Shown: one piece after another, positions 42,632 through 53,759 of the stretch
Position numbering within the stretch: position 1 is the stretch's first letter
Layout of the letters: each line of letters opens with the position of its first letter
NCBI GenBank assembly: GCA_009760855.2
Contig: WPIO01000265.1
Span: 1-64,000 of the forward strand
Reading direction: 5' to 3'
DNA from: Cristatella mucedo
Taxonomy: Eukaryota; Bryozoa; Phylactolaemata; Cristatellidae
Length of the DNA: 64,000 bases
Notes under the pieces: generated by a model
The model's database searches: none
What the model was told of the DNA's origin: nothing
Seen by the model: only the letters and a program-made list of their open reading frames with translations
Translations under genes and position numbers: made by a program

Positions 42632-42830
42632 GGTCTCTAACGGTTTTGAGCTTTGTAGGAGGTATGGCTAAACGATTCGAGTCAGGACAGCAGCTTGCAC
42701 TATGCTTAGCCTGGTGGGAGATCTGACAGGTAGGCTGGAGCCAAAAAGTGAAGAGACCTAAAAGTGAGTCACAAAACCTTGAAGTCGATACTCTGCTTGA
42801 TTGGTCAAATAGACTGAGACTGTGCTAGGG

Positions 42831-43560
42831 ACACGCAGTATATACTTGGCATATATGTATGTTATATATTTATATAGTATATATTTTGTTCTGCATTGGC
42901 AGTGTTCTGCTGCTGTCGGCATATTTTGGTTCGCTGGCGCTGCACCTACAAGTCGCTAGCATCGATTCCAAGGCTCAAGCTATGCCATTATTTGTCGCCC
43001 ACCTGTGGTAAGGGTCTGGGACAGCTAAGATTCTTCGAGTAACTAGACTGTGCTTACAAGCTACTTCTGCTCGGACGTGGAAGCCATCGTAACTAGTTTG
43101 CAACTCTACTGCAGCAACTCTCCCAGTCCGTCGCCCGGCTCTCTGCTTCTCTTCTACGAGACTGAGTTGCAGTCGCTCGTGCTTGTTTGCAGGCAATCCA
43201 CACCGAAGAGCCAAATGTCAGGGCAAGTGTGACAGCTGTGCTAAACCTCTGCTGTCCCGACGGCTGATACTTGGAGCCGACGGCAAGTCGAGACATGTCT
43301 ATGACGACGTATATATTTGGCATTTAGCTAGCTTAGCTGCAGGTAGCGATGCAGCTGGTCTGGGAGAACGGCTCCATTCTTGATTGATGCAGGCTCCCAC
43401 CTCACATTTAAGATTCAGAAGACGCTAAGAGGACTGCTCAAAGGCCGGTGATCACAAAGATTGGAGTCTGCATCAGCAACAACGACGCAGTTCTCCCTAT
43501 CCAACTGCATCGCCACATCGCTATCGACAGCACAGCTAGCTGCCAAATACATGCTGCCGA
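42831..43560. other. Interval without a recognised gene
   Basis: Frames of 60-80 codons on both strands, none with a domain. Confidence 0.3.
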
Positions 43561-43750
43561 AGTAATAATAATAAAAATAATACACTTGATAAAGCACCTT
43601 TCAGAGAACTCAATCTCCTTCTAGGCGCTTTACATTTGCTGCAAAGGAAACACGATCAAGTGGTATCGTGATCCGTTAGCAACACGAATAACATGGTTCG
43701 GAGTGACATGCACAGGGTCAGCATGCAAGTGAGGTTAGTGGCAGCTGACA
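43561..43750 (-). mobile_element. LINE B 3' UTR fragment
   Basis: TAATAATAATAAAAATAATA tail, then CTTGATAAAGCACC, TCTAGGCGCTTTACATTTGC and GGGTCAGCATGCAAGTG. Confidence 0.85.
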
Positions 43751-44045
43751 TGTCTCGACTTGTGGCTGCTTCCGGCCATCAGCAGCCGGGGCAGCTGTTG
43801 TTTAGCACAGCTGTCATTTAACACTTCAGCAAGTCATTTAGAGATATATTTCTATTATTGTAACCCTTGTGACAGGTGGTCTCACGAAGTGCAGCCTGCA
43901 GGGACAGGTGATGATGCCAGTGGCCAGCCAGTCACTTCCTGCCCCACTGACCCGGACAGGGCACATCGCTCAAGAAGAAGGTGCAAGCAAGACGCCCAGC
44001 CAGGCTTCTTTCCCGGACAGACGGACGATGAGCGTTCGGACCTCT
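43751..44045. other. 3' flank of ZNF2
   Basis: Downstream of the ZNF2 stop on the minus strand; probably 3' UTR. No AATAAA is evident close to the stop. Confidence 0.25.
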
Positions 44046-45113
44046 TCACGGCACCGACATCATTGAGCCCTCAGCCACATCCGGCGAGCTCGCCTCGAGC
44101 ACACTGGCCCTCACTCGAGCACCCACCTGCTTCCGGTTCCTCTTCCCTGAGGCCACTGCTGCTGCTTCCGCCGACGGCGATGTGCCGCTTTCAGCGACGC
44201 TGCTTCTGCCCCGCTCGCACACTCGCTGGCGCCGGTGACGTGTCAGGCTGCTGACAGTTGCGAACTGTTGGCTGCAGAGGTCGCACGTGCGCGGCCTCTC
44301 ACTGGCGTGCACGCGGCGCTGGTGCTGGCGCAGGAAGAGGATCGAGCGGAAGCGCTCGCCGCACGTGTCACAGGGCAGCAACCACCTCTCATCCGAGTGC
44401 AGCAGGCGCCGGTGCCTGCTCAGGCTGGCAGCAGAGGAAAACAGCATGCCACACGTGTCGCAGGCCTGTGAACCCTCGCCCGTGTGCCGGAGCTGGTGCT
44501 GGCGCAAGATGGTGACGGTTTGATACCGCTTGCCGCACAGGTCGCATGGGTGCGGCTTCTCGCCCGTGTGCGAGAGCAAGTGGATCTTCAGCTGGCTCGC
44601 ATACGCAAACAGATTGCCGCACAGGTCGCACGCATGCCGCATGTCGCTTCCGTGAAGTCGGTGGTGACGTCGCAGGTTTTTAATGGTGACGAACTGTTTG
44701 CCGCACGTGTCACAAGTGTGCGACCTCTCGCCCGTGTGCTTGAGCTGATGCTGTCGCAGGTCGCAGGCATACAGAAACCGCTTGTCACACTGGTCGCACG
44801 GATGCGGCTTCTCGCCACCGGCATGCAACAGCTCATGGAGTTTCAGGCTTCCGGTTCGCACGAACCGCTTGCCGCACGTGCTGCAAACGTGCGGCAGCTC
44901 ACCGGCAGCGAGCCTGCACCGGTGGCTAGTTAGCTGGCCGGCACGAATAACAAACCGTTTGCCGCAGTGGGAGCACGAGTTTAATAGAGCAGCTCCGCAA
45001 ACGTTCTCAACGACCGCGTTCAGAATCATCTCTCCGGCGGAGGAGAGCCCCTGAGTGCAGGGTTTGCTGAACGTCTGCTGCTCACCTTGGCTCTGAGGGA
45101 TGGCCACATTCAT
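44046..45113 (-). CDS. C2H2 zinc-finger protein, nine finger units (ZNF2)
   Basis: An intact 355-codon frame has an N-terminal region of about 46 residues without a known domain (MNVAIPQSQGEQQTFSKP), then nine C2H2 units. The first (CSHCGKRFVIRAGQLTSHRC) is irregular. Fingers 7 and 8 end in HX4H (HRRLLH, HQRRVH). Finger 9 (CDLCSQQFATVSSLTRH) ends in Cys instead of the last His. A basic/Ala-Ser-rich tail of about 55 residues follows. Linkers are variable (HTGEKPH, HTGERSH, HGSDMRH). It presumably binds DNA in the nucleus. Same strand as ZNF1 and the single-finger exons at 56.7 and 58.5 kb. Overlapping plus-strand frames are shadows. Confidence 0.9.
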   Translation of the reverse strand: MNVAIPQSQGEQQTFSKPCTQGLSSAGEMILNAVVENVCGAALLNSCSHCGKRFVIRAGQLTSHRCRLAAGELPHVCSTCGKRFVRTGSLKLHELLHAGGEKPHPCDQCDKRFLYACDLRQHQLKHTGERSHTCDTCGKQFVTIKNLRRHHRLHGSDMRHACDLCGNLFAYASQLKIHLLSHTGEKPHPCDLCGKRYQTVTILRQHQLRHTGEGSQACDTCGMLFSSAASLSRHRRLLHSDERWLLPCDTCGERFRSILFLRQHQRRVHASERPRTCDLCSQQFATVSSLTRHRRQRVCERGRSSVAESGTSPSAEAAAVASGKRNRKQVGARVRASVLEASSPDVAEGSMMSVP

Positions 45114-45405
45114 GGCAGCTGCAATGACAAAGGGGGCGTGTGCTGAGCGCTGCCACAGCTACCATTGGCTAGAGAGACATGTGCCGAAAAACTGAGTATA
45201 TCAATGTAAAACAGTGTACACGTAGCAGCCAAGCCAGAAAATCGAGTGGCCTCTATAATAAGCAGGCCAATTCCCAAGCCGGCCGGTCAATGCAGTTCTC
45301 TACATCACAGTAAAAAATAATAATTTAGACAACTCTTGCTCAAGGCAAAATAGAAAACTGGGGGCAGCTGAATACTTGCAGAGGTTGATTCTGGTGGGAA
45401 GTTCG

Positions 45406-45406
<1 letters not shown>
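45114..45406. other. Upstream flank of ZNF2
   Basis: Likely 5' UTR/promoter region of ZNF2; no defined signal seen. Confidence 0.25.

Positions 45407-45497
<91 letters not shown>
45407..45497. repeat. (CA)n microsatellite
   Basis: Ninety-one bases of perfect CA repeats, about 400 bp upstream of ZNF2. His/Thr and Cys/Val frames across it are artefacts. Confidence 0.95.
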
Positions 45498-45499
<2 letters not shown>

Positions 45500-46233
45500 A
45501 CATACACATGCATCTACTCTCACAACCCTATTACCTTGCAAGCAGGCGCCTGTTTTTCGACAAGCACCAACGTGAGAGGAACTCTGGTTGCAACAGGCTG
45601 GGAGCAGCAGCAGCAGTCTGCCTGAATGCAGAGAGGGCAGGTTGATAACTGGATCAAGCGGGCCACTCATGCACTGCCTGTGGGTAGACGGCCAACGCAA
45701 TTGAAGGGAAACCACTTGAAACCATGTAGAAACGTCACAATGCATAGCAGGGCAATATTGTGACTGACCCCAGGGCTACAGCAGCTCTCTGCCCTCACAC
45801 CTAACGAGGGCATGACATAGTAAAAGTAAGCACAAGCCAAAGGCAAACAGTTGAGACTGATCGAACCGACTGACTTAACCGAGGCAAACTGTCAGCAAAC
45901 GGAACTGCAAAGCTCCGCACGAACAACCCTCGAGCAGAAAGTATGACTAAATAATGGCACTGCTGCACGATGGTCACACCACGTGACCCATTAAATGTAA
46001 CTTGGGTTTATTCCTATTCAATTTGAGGGAGTTCTTGCCATTTAGGTGCGAAAAGTGGAAACACGTGCTGCTAGGGAGTTTAGGAAGCTCGAAGTGCTGG
46101 AAGATGGGGGCAGGGTAAAAGGCTCAGAATGAAAGCAACGTGCTATCTGCACATAAACTAAAGCAAAGATGGTGCTTGACGATTACATCAGTGCAAAAAG
46201 AGTATCGTGCTTTTCTAGCGTTAACCTACCCAT
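45498..46233. other. Interval without a recognised gene
   Basis: No domain or repeat recognised. Confidence 0.3.
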
Positions 46234-46409
46234 AATAATACTAGCTGATTTAACAGCATCTTTTGTATAGCAACTGAAGAGCCTTTACGGCTATCACTAC
46301 CGCTTGCAGTGGCAATAAAGGATCGCCCACAGCAGGATTCGAACCAACGACATCGGGACCAAGGTCGTGAAAAGCAACCGCCTTACCTAGTGAGCCATGA
46401 CGGCTCACC
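46234..46409 (-). mobile_element. SINE1, nearly full copy
   Basis: Antisense: head palindrome TGAGCCATGACGGCTCA at the right end, B-box GGATTCGAACCAACGAC, body GAGCCTTTACGGCTATCAC, 3' end CTAGCTGATTTAACAGCATC with ATT-type repeats. Confidence 0.85.
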
Positions 46410-46769
46410 AACTCACTGCAAAAGCACTGGCTATCCATAAAGCTGAGTGTCAACTTATAAGCTTTATAACTTGTCTGCAAGTTTTATAACTTTTTTATGA
46501 GCCTTTTCTTTCTTTTGCTACAGCCTACCAACAGGAACGATTTCTGGATTGGCCTGGCCGTCCTAGGACTCACTCTTCTGAACCAATTTGTTTAGCTGCG
46601 ACTCTACTCAGAGATGCAATGGGGACTGTACGTTTGGTTGGTATTCTCCCAAAGCCTGAAATTCACGGCCAACTATCGTCACAACCTCCCTGATTTGACA
46701 ACATTTTAGAAGCCCGAATAACCGTTCCTTCAAGCCGATGCTTTGATGGGGATCGGGACTTAAACAAAT
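46410..46769. other. Interval without a recognised gene
   Basis: A short plus-strand stretch reads NRNDFWIGLAVLGLTLLNQF near 46529-46588; NDFWIGL resembles a C-type lectin motif, but nothing around it supports that fold. Confidence 0.2.
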
Positions 46770-46933
46770 TCTAGCTTATTTTACAGCCTCTTATGTACAG
46801 CAACAGAAAAGCCTCCATGACTATCACCACCGCTTGCAGCAGCGATACAAAAAATCTCCCATTGCAAGATTCGAACCTACGACCTTGGAAAGAGGTCATT
46901 AAAAGAAGCCATCTTACCTAGTGTGCCTAACTA
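46770..46933 (-). mobile_element. SINE1 copy
   Basis: AGATTCGAACCTACGACCTT is the antisense B-box; CCATCTTACCTAGTGTGCC the head; TTACAGCCTCTTATGTACAG the 3' part. Confidence 0.8.
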
Positions 46934-47219
46934 ATAATATTAATTCTGGGGTTCTAATCGTTTGTATTGCACCCTGAGAGAACATACTTTCTATCCAGCA
47001 GCTTTACAGCTAGCTTTAAGAGAGGCACCACCCAAGTGTTACTGAGATTCACTGTGTCTAATATGTAAAGGCAAAAAGTATAATGCTTACACCAGCTTGC
47101 TAGAACAAACATAACGACGGTCAAGGCCACAGGTTAGTAAGACTGTTGGCAAATAACATGCACTGAATCATGCACAAGAAAGCAATAAAACCATACCAGA
47201 AAGAATGACAAGCTCATTC
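46934..47219. other. Interval without a recognised gene
   Basis: No feature supported. Confidence 0.3.
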
Positions 47220-48560
47220 TTGGAAAGGAAAAGCTGATCAGAACAAGTGCACCTTCAGCTGAGACTTATTGAATGCAAAGTAGTAGAGGGCAGTCGCAGT
47301 AACCGGAAGCGACTTCCAGACTATTGGTGCAAATGCCTTTAAGGCTCAATTAACTAACCAATTAAGTGTGAAACACTATGAGACATGACCGGGTGCTGAC
47401 GTTCAGGGGGGGTGAGAGCACAGCGAAGGTCAGATAGGTAGGCTGACATAAGCAAGTAAAGAAAACCTAAAAATCAGACTAAGCATCGTTAAATCAATGT
47501 GATGCTTTTTTGAGAGCTAATGAAGCTCAGACATAAGTGGGACGATGTGACTCCTATGCAATTGACTGCAGGCATCCTAGCTGCTAACCTTTGCACACAT
47601 TGCTGACGATCAAGGGATCAGGCTGGAAGACTTGAATAAATAAAATTGCACTGACCTAGATGCACTGTCACAAACACACAGGCGAGTTAGGTGACTCATA
47701 ACTAAGCAGGCCCTGATTTTTACTGTGCTACATAGCTGTAAGTAGGCCGAAATGACAGTCGAAGAAATGTTATGATAATAATAATAATACACTTGATAAG
47801 GCGTCCTCAGATAACTAAACCCCTTCCTTGGCGCTTTACATTTCCTGCAAAGAAAACACGATCGAGTAGTGAGTGGTATCGTGCTTGATAAGCAAAAAGA
47901 ATAACATTGTTAAGGGGAAACGTAGAGGGTCAGCATGCAAGTGTGGTTAGTGGCAACATCTATAGTGTCAGCATGCATAAGCACATAAAGGACGAATCAC
48001 GAGGACCCATTAAATGCTGACGTAAATAGGCGCATTTTTAATTTGTTTTTAAATGTGATCAAGTCAGGGGATGTCGTGGCGGAAGTCGGGAGTGAGTTCC
48101 AGGCTTTGGGAGCATACCAACCGAAGGCACGGTCTCCAAAAGATTTGAGGGTTGTACGAGGTATAGGTAAACAGTTCGATTCCAAAATGTGGGTGGTATG
48201 ATGCTTAGCCTGGTGGTGCAGTAGATCTATACATTCAGATCTGATCATAAGTCGTGGAATACATTTTACAACTTTCTGGCGACACTAGGTTCGCCCAAAA
48301 CTACTACGTCTGCCTTATCATCGTGTGATTTCAGGAAGCTGGTAGCATTGTAGCAAAAATCTCATCGATAGTGGAGGTAAGCAAATCGAGCAAGTCAGAT
48401 GAGGAGCAATGCTTACAAGTGTGGAAGGGCACATACAACTGGGTGTCATTGGCATAAACATGAGAGCCAAGTTAGCGTTTGGCAATGAAACCGGACGAAG
48501 AGAGAGTACAGATAATTGAAAGAACCCTTAAAGACCGAACGCGAACGTATCCCCCTACTC
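47220..48560 (-). mobile_element. LINE C copy split by LINE B
   Basis: Read antisense, 48560-48225 contains HVYANDTQLYVPFHTC, the reverse transcriptase catalytic box with Asn for the first Asp of YADD. 47770-47220 contains an AFAPIVWKSLPVTATALYYF-type ending, the usual LINE C-terminus. LINE B lies between. Confidence 0.65.
47771..48224 (-). mobile_element. LINE B fragment inserted in LINE C
   Basis: GATAATAATAATAATACACT tail, 3' UTR with GGGTCAGCATGCAAGTGTGG, then the coding end (frame 47997-48248: TLKSFGDRAFGWYAPKAWNS). Confidence 0.8.
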
Positions 48561-48694
48561 TAAGGGCTTCCCAGATAGACAGATAGCCGTTTGTATCTCG
48601 ACTCTCACATCTATATAGCTGTGGGTTATTAGCTACCACAGTTTACACAGCGCCAGTGATATGCAAGCATGTACAAAGGCACTACATGAGGATC

Positions 48695-48890
48695 TTAATA
48701 TTATTAATAATATATTTGATATAGCATCCTCAGAAAAGTTCAATCTCTTTCTAGGCACTTTACATTTACTGCAAAGGAAGCACGATCGAATAGTTAGTGG
48801 TAGCATGCTCAAAAAACATCAAGAATAACATGGTTGGGGGTGACAGGCACAGAGTGGTGAAATCACATGGACCCTTGGGTAAATTCCCAA
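48695..48890 (-). mobile_element. LINE B 3' UTR fragment
   Basis: TTAATATTATTAATAATATA tail, CTTTCTAGGCACTTTACATT and AAGGAAGCACGATCGAATAG, then truncation near 48890. Confidence 0.8.
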
Positions 48891-49067
48891 TCTGTTACAA
48901 ATAGATTCGGGAGAACAAGAGAGGTTCTACCCTTGTCGGTATTGATTAGAAGGACGTTGTAAACCGGATGCAAGGCAGTTTTCACAAAACGGTTAGCATT
49001 AAATTCCGATTGGACCTTGCTTGCAAGATCTTACGAATCGATTTAATCACGGGTCGCTCTCGTGATT

Positions 49068-49893
49068 TAATAATAATAATAATAATAATGCACTTGATAA
49101 AGCACCCTCAGAGAACTTAATCTCTCTCTAGGCGCTTTACATTTGCTGCAAAGGGAAATGCAATTGAATGGTGAGTGAAATCATGCTTGACAAACAAACA
49201 AAATGAATAACATGGTTAGGGGTGATATGTACAGGGTCAGCATGCAATTGTGGTTAGTGGCAGCATGCACAGTGTCAGCACGCATAAACACATCAAGGAC
49301 GAATCACAGGGACCCACTAAATGCTGTCCCAAATAAGTGTGTTTTTAAGTTCCTTTTAAATGTGGTCAGGTCAGGGGATGTTCTGACGCAGGTCGGGAGG
49401 GAATTCCAGGCTTTGGGAGCATACGAACTAAATGCACGGTTTCTAAAGGATTTAAGGTTGTACGAGGTACTTCTAGACTGTTGGATTCCGAAAAGCGGGC
49501 GGTACGATGCTTGGTCTGATGGGGTAGTATATCTGAGAGATAGGCTGGAGCCATAGAATGAAGAGACCTAAAAGTGAGCGACAAAACCTTGAAGTAAATC
49601 CGTTGCCTCACTGGTAGCCAGTGCAGGTCGGCGAGAAGTGGAGTAATGTGGCAACTGCGACGCTCACGACAGACAAGCCTAGGTGCAGAGTTTTGCACCA
49701 GCTGCAATCGCCTGATCGCACATGCCGGTAGGCCAGCGAGCAATGAGTTGCAGAAGTCGAGACGAGATGTCACGAATGCATGGACCAACTTGGACGTGGT
49801 ATCTTTATCTAAACAAGCCCGAATTTTAGCAATGTTATGAAGCTGAAAATAGGCAGATTTGACTGTGGAGCTTATGTGGTCGTCTAACGAGAT
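49068..49893 (-). mobile_element. LINE B copy with open C-terminal frame
   Basis: Full 3' UTR from the TAATAATAATAATAATAATG tail; the frame 49366-49950 stays open over 194 codons and encodes ISLDDHISSTVKSAYFQLHN, VHAFVTSRLDFCNSLLAGLP and LHWLPVRQRIYFKVLSLTFR. The first 20 codons lie outside the LINE (boundary near 49893). It is the best-preserved LINE B coding segment. Confidence 0.85.
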
Positions 49894-49974
49894 TTGGTTA
49901 TAAATAGTGCAACAGAGGCTGGACAAACCTACTTGAATTCTCATGAGCAAGGGCAGGCTTTTAAATAAGTAGCG

Positions 49975-50110
49975 TAATGTATCTAATTCTTAAATCTACA
50001 AAGCCAAAAGACTATGCGTTGGTAACGGAGGAGAGTTTTCTATAGCTCACTCACAGCCTTACCTTTTGGTACGCATAGCGGCCTGCCAATTGCATTTTTA
50101 GACAGAAAGG
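49975..50110 (-). mobile_element. LINE A 3' tail, degraded
   Basis: TAATGTATCTAATTCTTAAA and GCTCACTCACAGCC, then TTTTGGTACGCATAGCGG match the LINE A 3' end with many changes. Confidence 0.6.
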
Positions 50111-50834
50111 GCGATCACTGATAGCACGGCAAACTCATAAAACATTTTTTCATTGAGGGAAGTAATAGACCTAAATAAGAGAATTGCTGGCACAGAATCT
50201 AAACGACTGAAGACATTGAGCACGCTATCACTGATCAATGCCACGCTTTAGCAATATAATTATTTGTTAATAGCAACCCTTGCTTATTGCTCCTCGTGCG
50301 GTGCGTTGTTAAATCACCCGATCGGAGCATAAGATCTTTCAAGGTGCTTTACAAACGACCTTATTCTCATATTATACCACTGCTACAAGAAAAGCACGTG
50401 GATGAGCCCTCGTAGTCGTGGTAGTATAGAAACCGGCAAACCGAGCATTGAGAACGGGACTCAGCAAGAGAATCACTGCGGTGCACACATAAGTCGATCA
50501 TCTCAGTAACTTACGTGCAGAGCAGATTCGTAGATCAGATACAACCTAACAAATCTGGAAGCCTTAAATTGTAGCGCCACCCAACCAGCTGCCGGTTTGA
50601 CGGGGAGACAATCGCTACCCAAGGCTTTTCCGACCCCGGTAATCTAGCGCGTGTTTTTCGGAAGTGTCCGCAGCAACAAGGGGGGGATATGGAATTGTGT
50701 CCGTGCTGGCGTCTCCGACGCTTTTTAAATAACCATCAAATAACCATATACGCTTTTTTAGGTAACCGAATGAATTTATTATATTAGGTATGAAATCAAG
50801 ACTCCCGAAAGCCAGCGATCAACAAACACCTACG
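50111..50834. other. Interval without a recognised gene
   Basis: No feature supported. Confidence 0.3.
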
Positions 50835-51180
50835 TCTGCAGGGGCTCGGGCGCGATTGCGGCGCGACGAAGACGAACGATGCCACACCCCCTCACAAGCG
50901 AGCTGCGATACTGACCGCGACGGCTGTATTGCATTATATGCATGCAATGCAAGCGTGCGAGCGTACGTACGAATGTAGTGGCCGTCGTGGAAGCAGCTCC
51001 GGAGCGCGCGGAGAGTAGAGAAAGAGAGGGAGAGAGAGCGAGTGGATAGCGCACAGGCTGACGCACAGGCAGAAAGTTTTTAGCTGCAGAACTAGCGGGT
51101 CACGCGGCCAGTGCTGACCCGTTGCAATTAAATTCAGCTTAGTTAACCGATACTGTCAAACTGCGGCACCTAATGAGGCG
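50835..51180 (+). repeat. R3 repeat copy 3
   Basis: It contains GGCTCGGGCGCGATTGCGGC, GCCGTCGTGGAAGCAGCTCC, the GA-rich GAGAAAGAGAGGGAGAGAGA tract and CCGTTGCAATTAAATTCAGC. It is uninterrupted, so it shows the original order of the split copy at 31105-31790. Confidence 0.7.
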
Positions 51181-51762
51181 GTACTCAGCACGCCCGTTGG
51201 CCGCACGAAGTGGTGTGAGTCCGGCGGGAGTGGAACACTAGTGTGGGCTACGCACATACCTAACCGACGGAATAGCTCGCTTCTCTTATAAGTCACTCTG
51301 CCGCTGCATTTACTTAAACCATATTTCTGCTAAATTGCTTCGGACCGGTACATTATTCTTTCTGGCATCAAGCAGGTGGCTGTAATAACTGAGCAGACGC
51401 TCCTGCAATGGAGCTGCGTTGCAACTGCAAAGGCTTCCACGTGTGCATTCGGGATAACTTTGAATAACTTACTTTGACTAACGTTGACTAAAATAAGACC
51501 TATGCCTTTGCATGCCAAGCCTGTCATAGCAAGGCGAGAGAGGTGGTGCTCAAGAAGGACTTGCTTCTCTTCCCACAACTGTAAAGAACCTCGAATGTGA
51601 TTTGCACCGTTAAGAACGTCGGTTTATTTCCAGAGGGTAATTTACGGTTCAATAGTATTTTAATAGGATAAGCGCTACAATGTATTAATATTAATAATTG
51701 TGACGATGTTATCAAATGCTGCCGAGAGAAGAAGAGGATTTAGCAGAAATATGTTATGCCGC
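51181..51762. other. Interval without a recognised gene
   Basis: The 82-codon minus frame at 51330-51578 has no known domain. Confidence 0.3.
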
Positions 51763-51905
51763 GCTGGTTTTGCCCAGCGGTTAAGTTGCTGGCATAGACG
51801 GTGGTTAAGGTTAATGTATTTGATGACCGAGGTCTCGAGCCTCGTAGCTTACGTAAAGCGCCTAAAGAGAGTAATCCAAGTTCTCTTAATGCGCTATACA
51901 AATGT
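51763..51905 (+). mobile_element. SINE2 copy
   Basis: GCTGGTTTTGCCCAGCGGTT head, GAGGTCTCGAGCCTC B-box region, TTCTCTTAATGCGCTATACA tail. Confidence 0.8.
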
Positions 51906-52374
51906 ATTACGGGCCGGCAATTCTCGTCTTATTGATCGAGGTCTTTAAAAGCGAAGAATTTTTAATGTTTTCCATCTCGTTAACATGCACTTTCATGTCA
52001 GCATGTGCTTGTGCTCGTCTGCCTCTCCAAATATGCCCCTCTGTGGGTCAGCGAAGTCTAAGCGGTCTCCGGCGACCCTGCGATGCAATTCCATGTTGCA
52101 CTCTCACATTGATATACTTGCAAAGCTGAGCCTGAGCAAAAATCTAGCATTTACACGTTGGTCAGGCAACTGGCCAGAACTCCCGCTGGTTCATGTTTTT
52201 CAATAGTGCAGCTGAGCTGGGCATGCAAATGCTGGGCGTCGGGCAGCTCAACATTTCGACGAAAACGCTTTGAGATTGTCACCTCCCTGCTCCTTGCAGT
52301 GACTCAGCCGGTCATCTCTGCATTGACCACTGTCCTCAGGCTGCGGATGAGACTCAAGTTTATTCCTGTGCAGC
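51906..52374. other. Interval without a recognised gene
   Basis: Frames of 73-79 codons without domains. Confidence 0.3.
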
Positions 52375-52470
52375 TAATAACAATAATATTGATATAAATA
52401 ATAACACAGCTGGTAAAGACCCCTCGAAGAACTCAATCTCTTTCAAGGCGCTAAATTTGCTGGCAAGCTG
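52375..52470 (-). mobile_element. LINE B tail fragment
   Basis: TAACAATAATATTGATATAA tail, then AACTCAATCTCTTTCAAGGC. Confidence 0.65.
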
Positions 52471-52709
52471 CATCTACTCCTTCTGATGCAGTACTCACGG
52501 TAAGTTTGCACGAGCTTTGCAGGCATGATATACCATTGATTATCCACAACAGATAGGAATGTTTTTTAACTTAAATGTATCTGTAATGCTGCGACCTATC
52601 AGCAGCCAACATCTGATAATATATCTTCAGTAATAAGTTTTCTAAAAATGTGTATCTTAGCCATTTCAGTGTTTGCACTCTAAACTTGTTCTGTAAACGC
52701 TTACATACT

Positions 52710-52800
52710 CTATAATGATAATCATATATTTGTATAGCGCCCTCAGAGAACTTAATCTCTGTTTGGTCCCTTTACATATGCTGTAAAGAAAGCACTTGCA
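52710..52800 (-). mobile_element. LINE B tail fragment
   Basis: ATTTGTATAGCGCCCTCAGA, then ACTTAATCTCTG and a TTTACAT block. Confidence 0.7.
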
Positions 52801-52944
52801 GCTGCAACTAAAGGGTTATGTTTGTAAATACATACGTTTGTAAGTACAGACTCGAGTGTCTACTCCCCTAGTGAAAAAGCCTACCTGCCAGCCCTGCTTC
52901 TCGTATGGGCGATGCCTCATGATAAAAGTCAGCTGACAGAATCG

Positions 52945-53080
52945 GCTCTATTACACTATGGCAAAAGAGCTTTGGTCTATCACCACCGGGAGCAGTGAGC
53001 ACTAAAAGATCGCCCACTGCACGACTACAAAATCGTATATGCTAGTGCCATAAAGAACAATAAGATTACCCTTGGGCCAA
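52945..53080 (-). mobile_element. SINE1 copy, degraded
   Basis: GGTCTATCACCACCG and AAAGATCGCCCACTGCACGA match the SINE1 body; the head is eroded. Confidence 0.5.
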
Positions 53081-53087
53081 GACCCAG

Positions 53088-53210
53088 GGCACCTCAACTG
53101 GTCCTATGCCTCAGCCATGCTTCTCACTGTCTTTGTGTTCAGTGGGATACTGGCCACCGAATGCGTACCAAAAGCAGCTTATGGTTTCAGTGTGGCATGC
53201 TACACTATCC
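53088..53210 (+). mobile_element. LINE A 3' fragment, degraded
   Basis: GCCTCAGCCATGCTTCTCAC, TACTGGCCACCGAATGCGTA and CCAAAAGCAGCTTATGG correspond to the end of the LINE A coding region. Confidence 0.6.
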
Positions 53211-53564
53211 AAGGTAGTCTTCAAGTCAGCAACTGCGACCCGGTGCCTGAAGGCAGCTAGCAAGATGACCATTCTTTGTCGGCCGATCGACACTCCTCCC
53301 AGCACCAACTGACCGGCCAGCAAGCTAGCATCAACCTAGCTGCACCTGACCGGCTGGTCATTATGGCCCAACCTTTCGAAAGAAAGCACACATCGAGCAG
53401 ACGACGGCAGGACAAAAAGCTGGCCAGCCACATGCAAGCACACGAGCTCGGCATATGCAAAGCAAGTGCATGGCCGGCGAAACGCTTTCCACGTGTACTA
53501 TGCAGAATCTGCTCAACATCCCAAAATACTGACCACTCTTCGGCTGGCAATGTAAAGTTCTATG

Positions 53565-53759
53565 TTTATTTTACAGGCATATACAAGTTAGAAAAACAGT
53601 CGTGTGGACGATGCAAAGACAAGTATAGCTTGAAACAACTCAACACCTCGCTTGCCCTGCCATCGTCCATACGCTTAGCATAGAAAGGGTCGAGTGAAAT
53701 CTTTCTTGAGCTCATCGTATGCCTTGCTCTTCCTTGATGAGCTACAGGCTATCCATTTC
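53565..53759 (-). CDS. Candidate last exon with poly(A) signal
   Basis: The minus strand shows a strong splice acceptor (pyrimidine-rich TTCTATTTTTTGCAG ending at 53760), an open stretch of 28 codons to TAA at 53677-53675, and AATAAA at 53570-53565. The peptide includes WIACSSSRKSKAYDELKKDF, hydrophilic and Lys-rich; the frame begins in phase 1. I do not recognise the protein. It lies on the same strand as, and downstream of, the single-finger start exons, so it might end one of those genes, but the phases (0 versus 1) need an intervening exon. Confidence 0.35.

Larger units (their letters stand above)
41435..42830 (-). mobile_element. LINE B copy split by LINE A
   Basis: 41435-41737 is the 3' UTR and end of the coding part; 42624-42830 continues it (GGCATGGTCTCTAACGG, CTGACAGGTAGGCTGGAGCC). 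LINE A lies between, flanked by GAACC on both sides. Confidence 0.85.

Noticed and set aside
45300-45745. Cys/Val and His/Thr frames
   Set aside because: Translation of the CA repeat; equivalent frames at 56242-56508 come from the GT repeat.
46529-46588. C-type lectin-like NDFWIGL motif
   Set aside because: Only seven residues match, with no cysteines or WND motif nearby.
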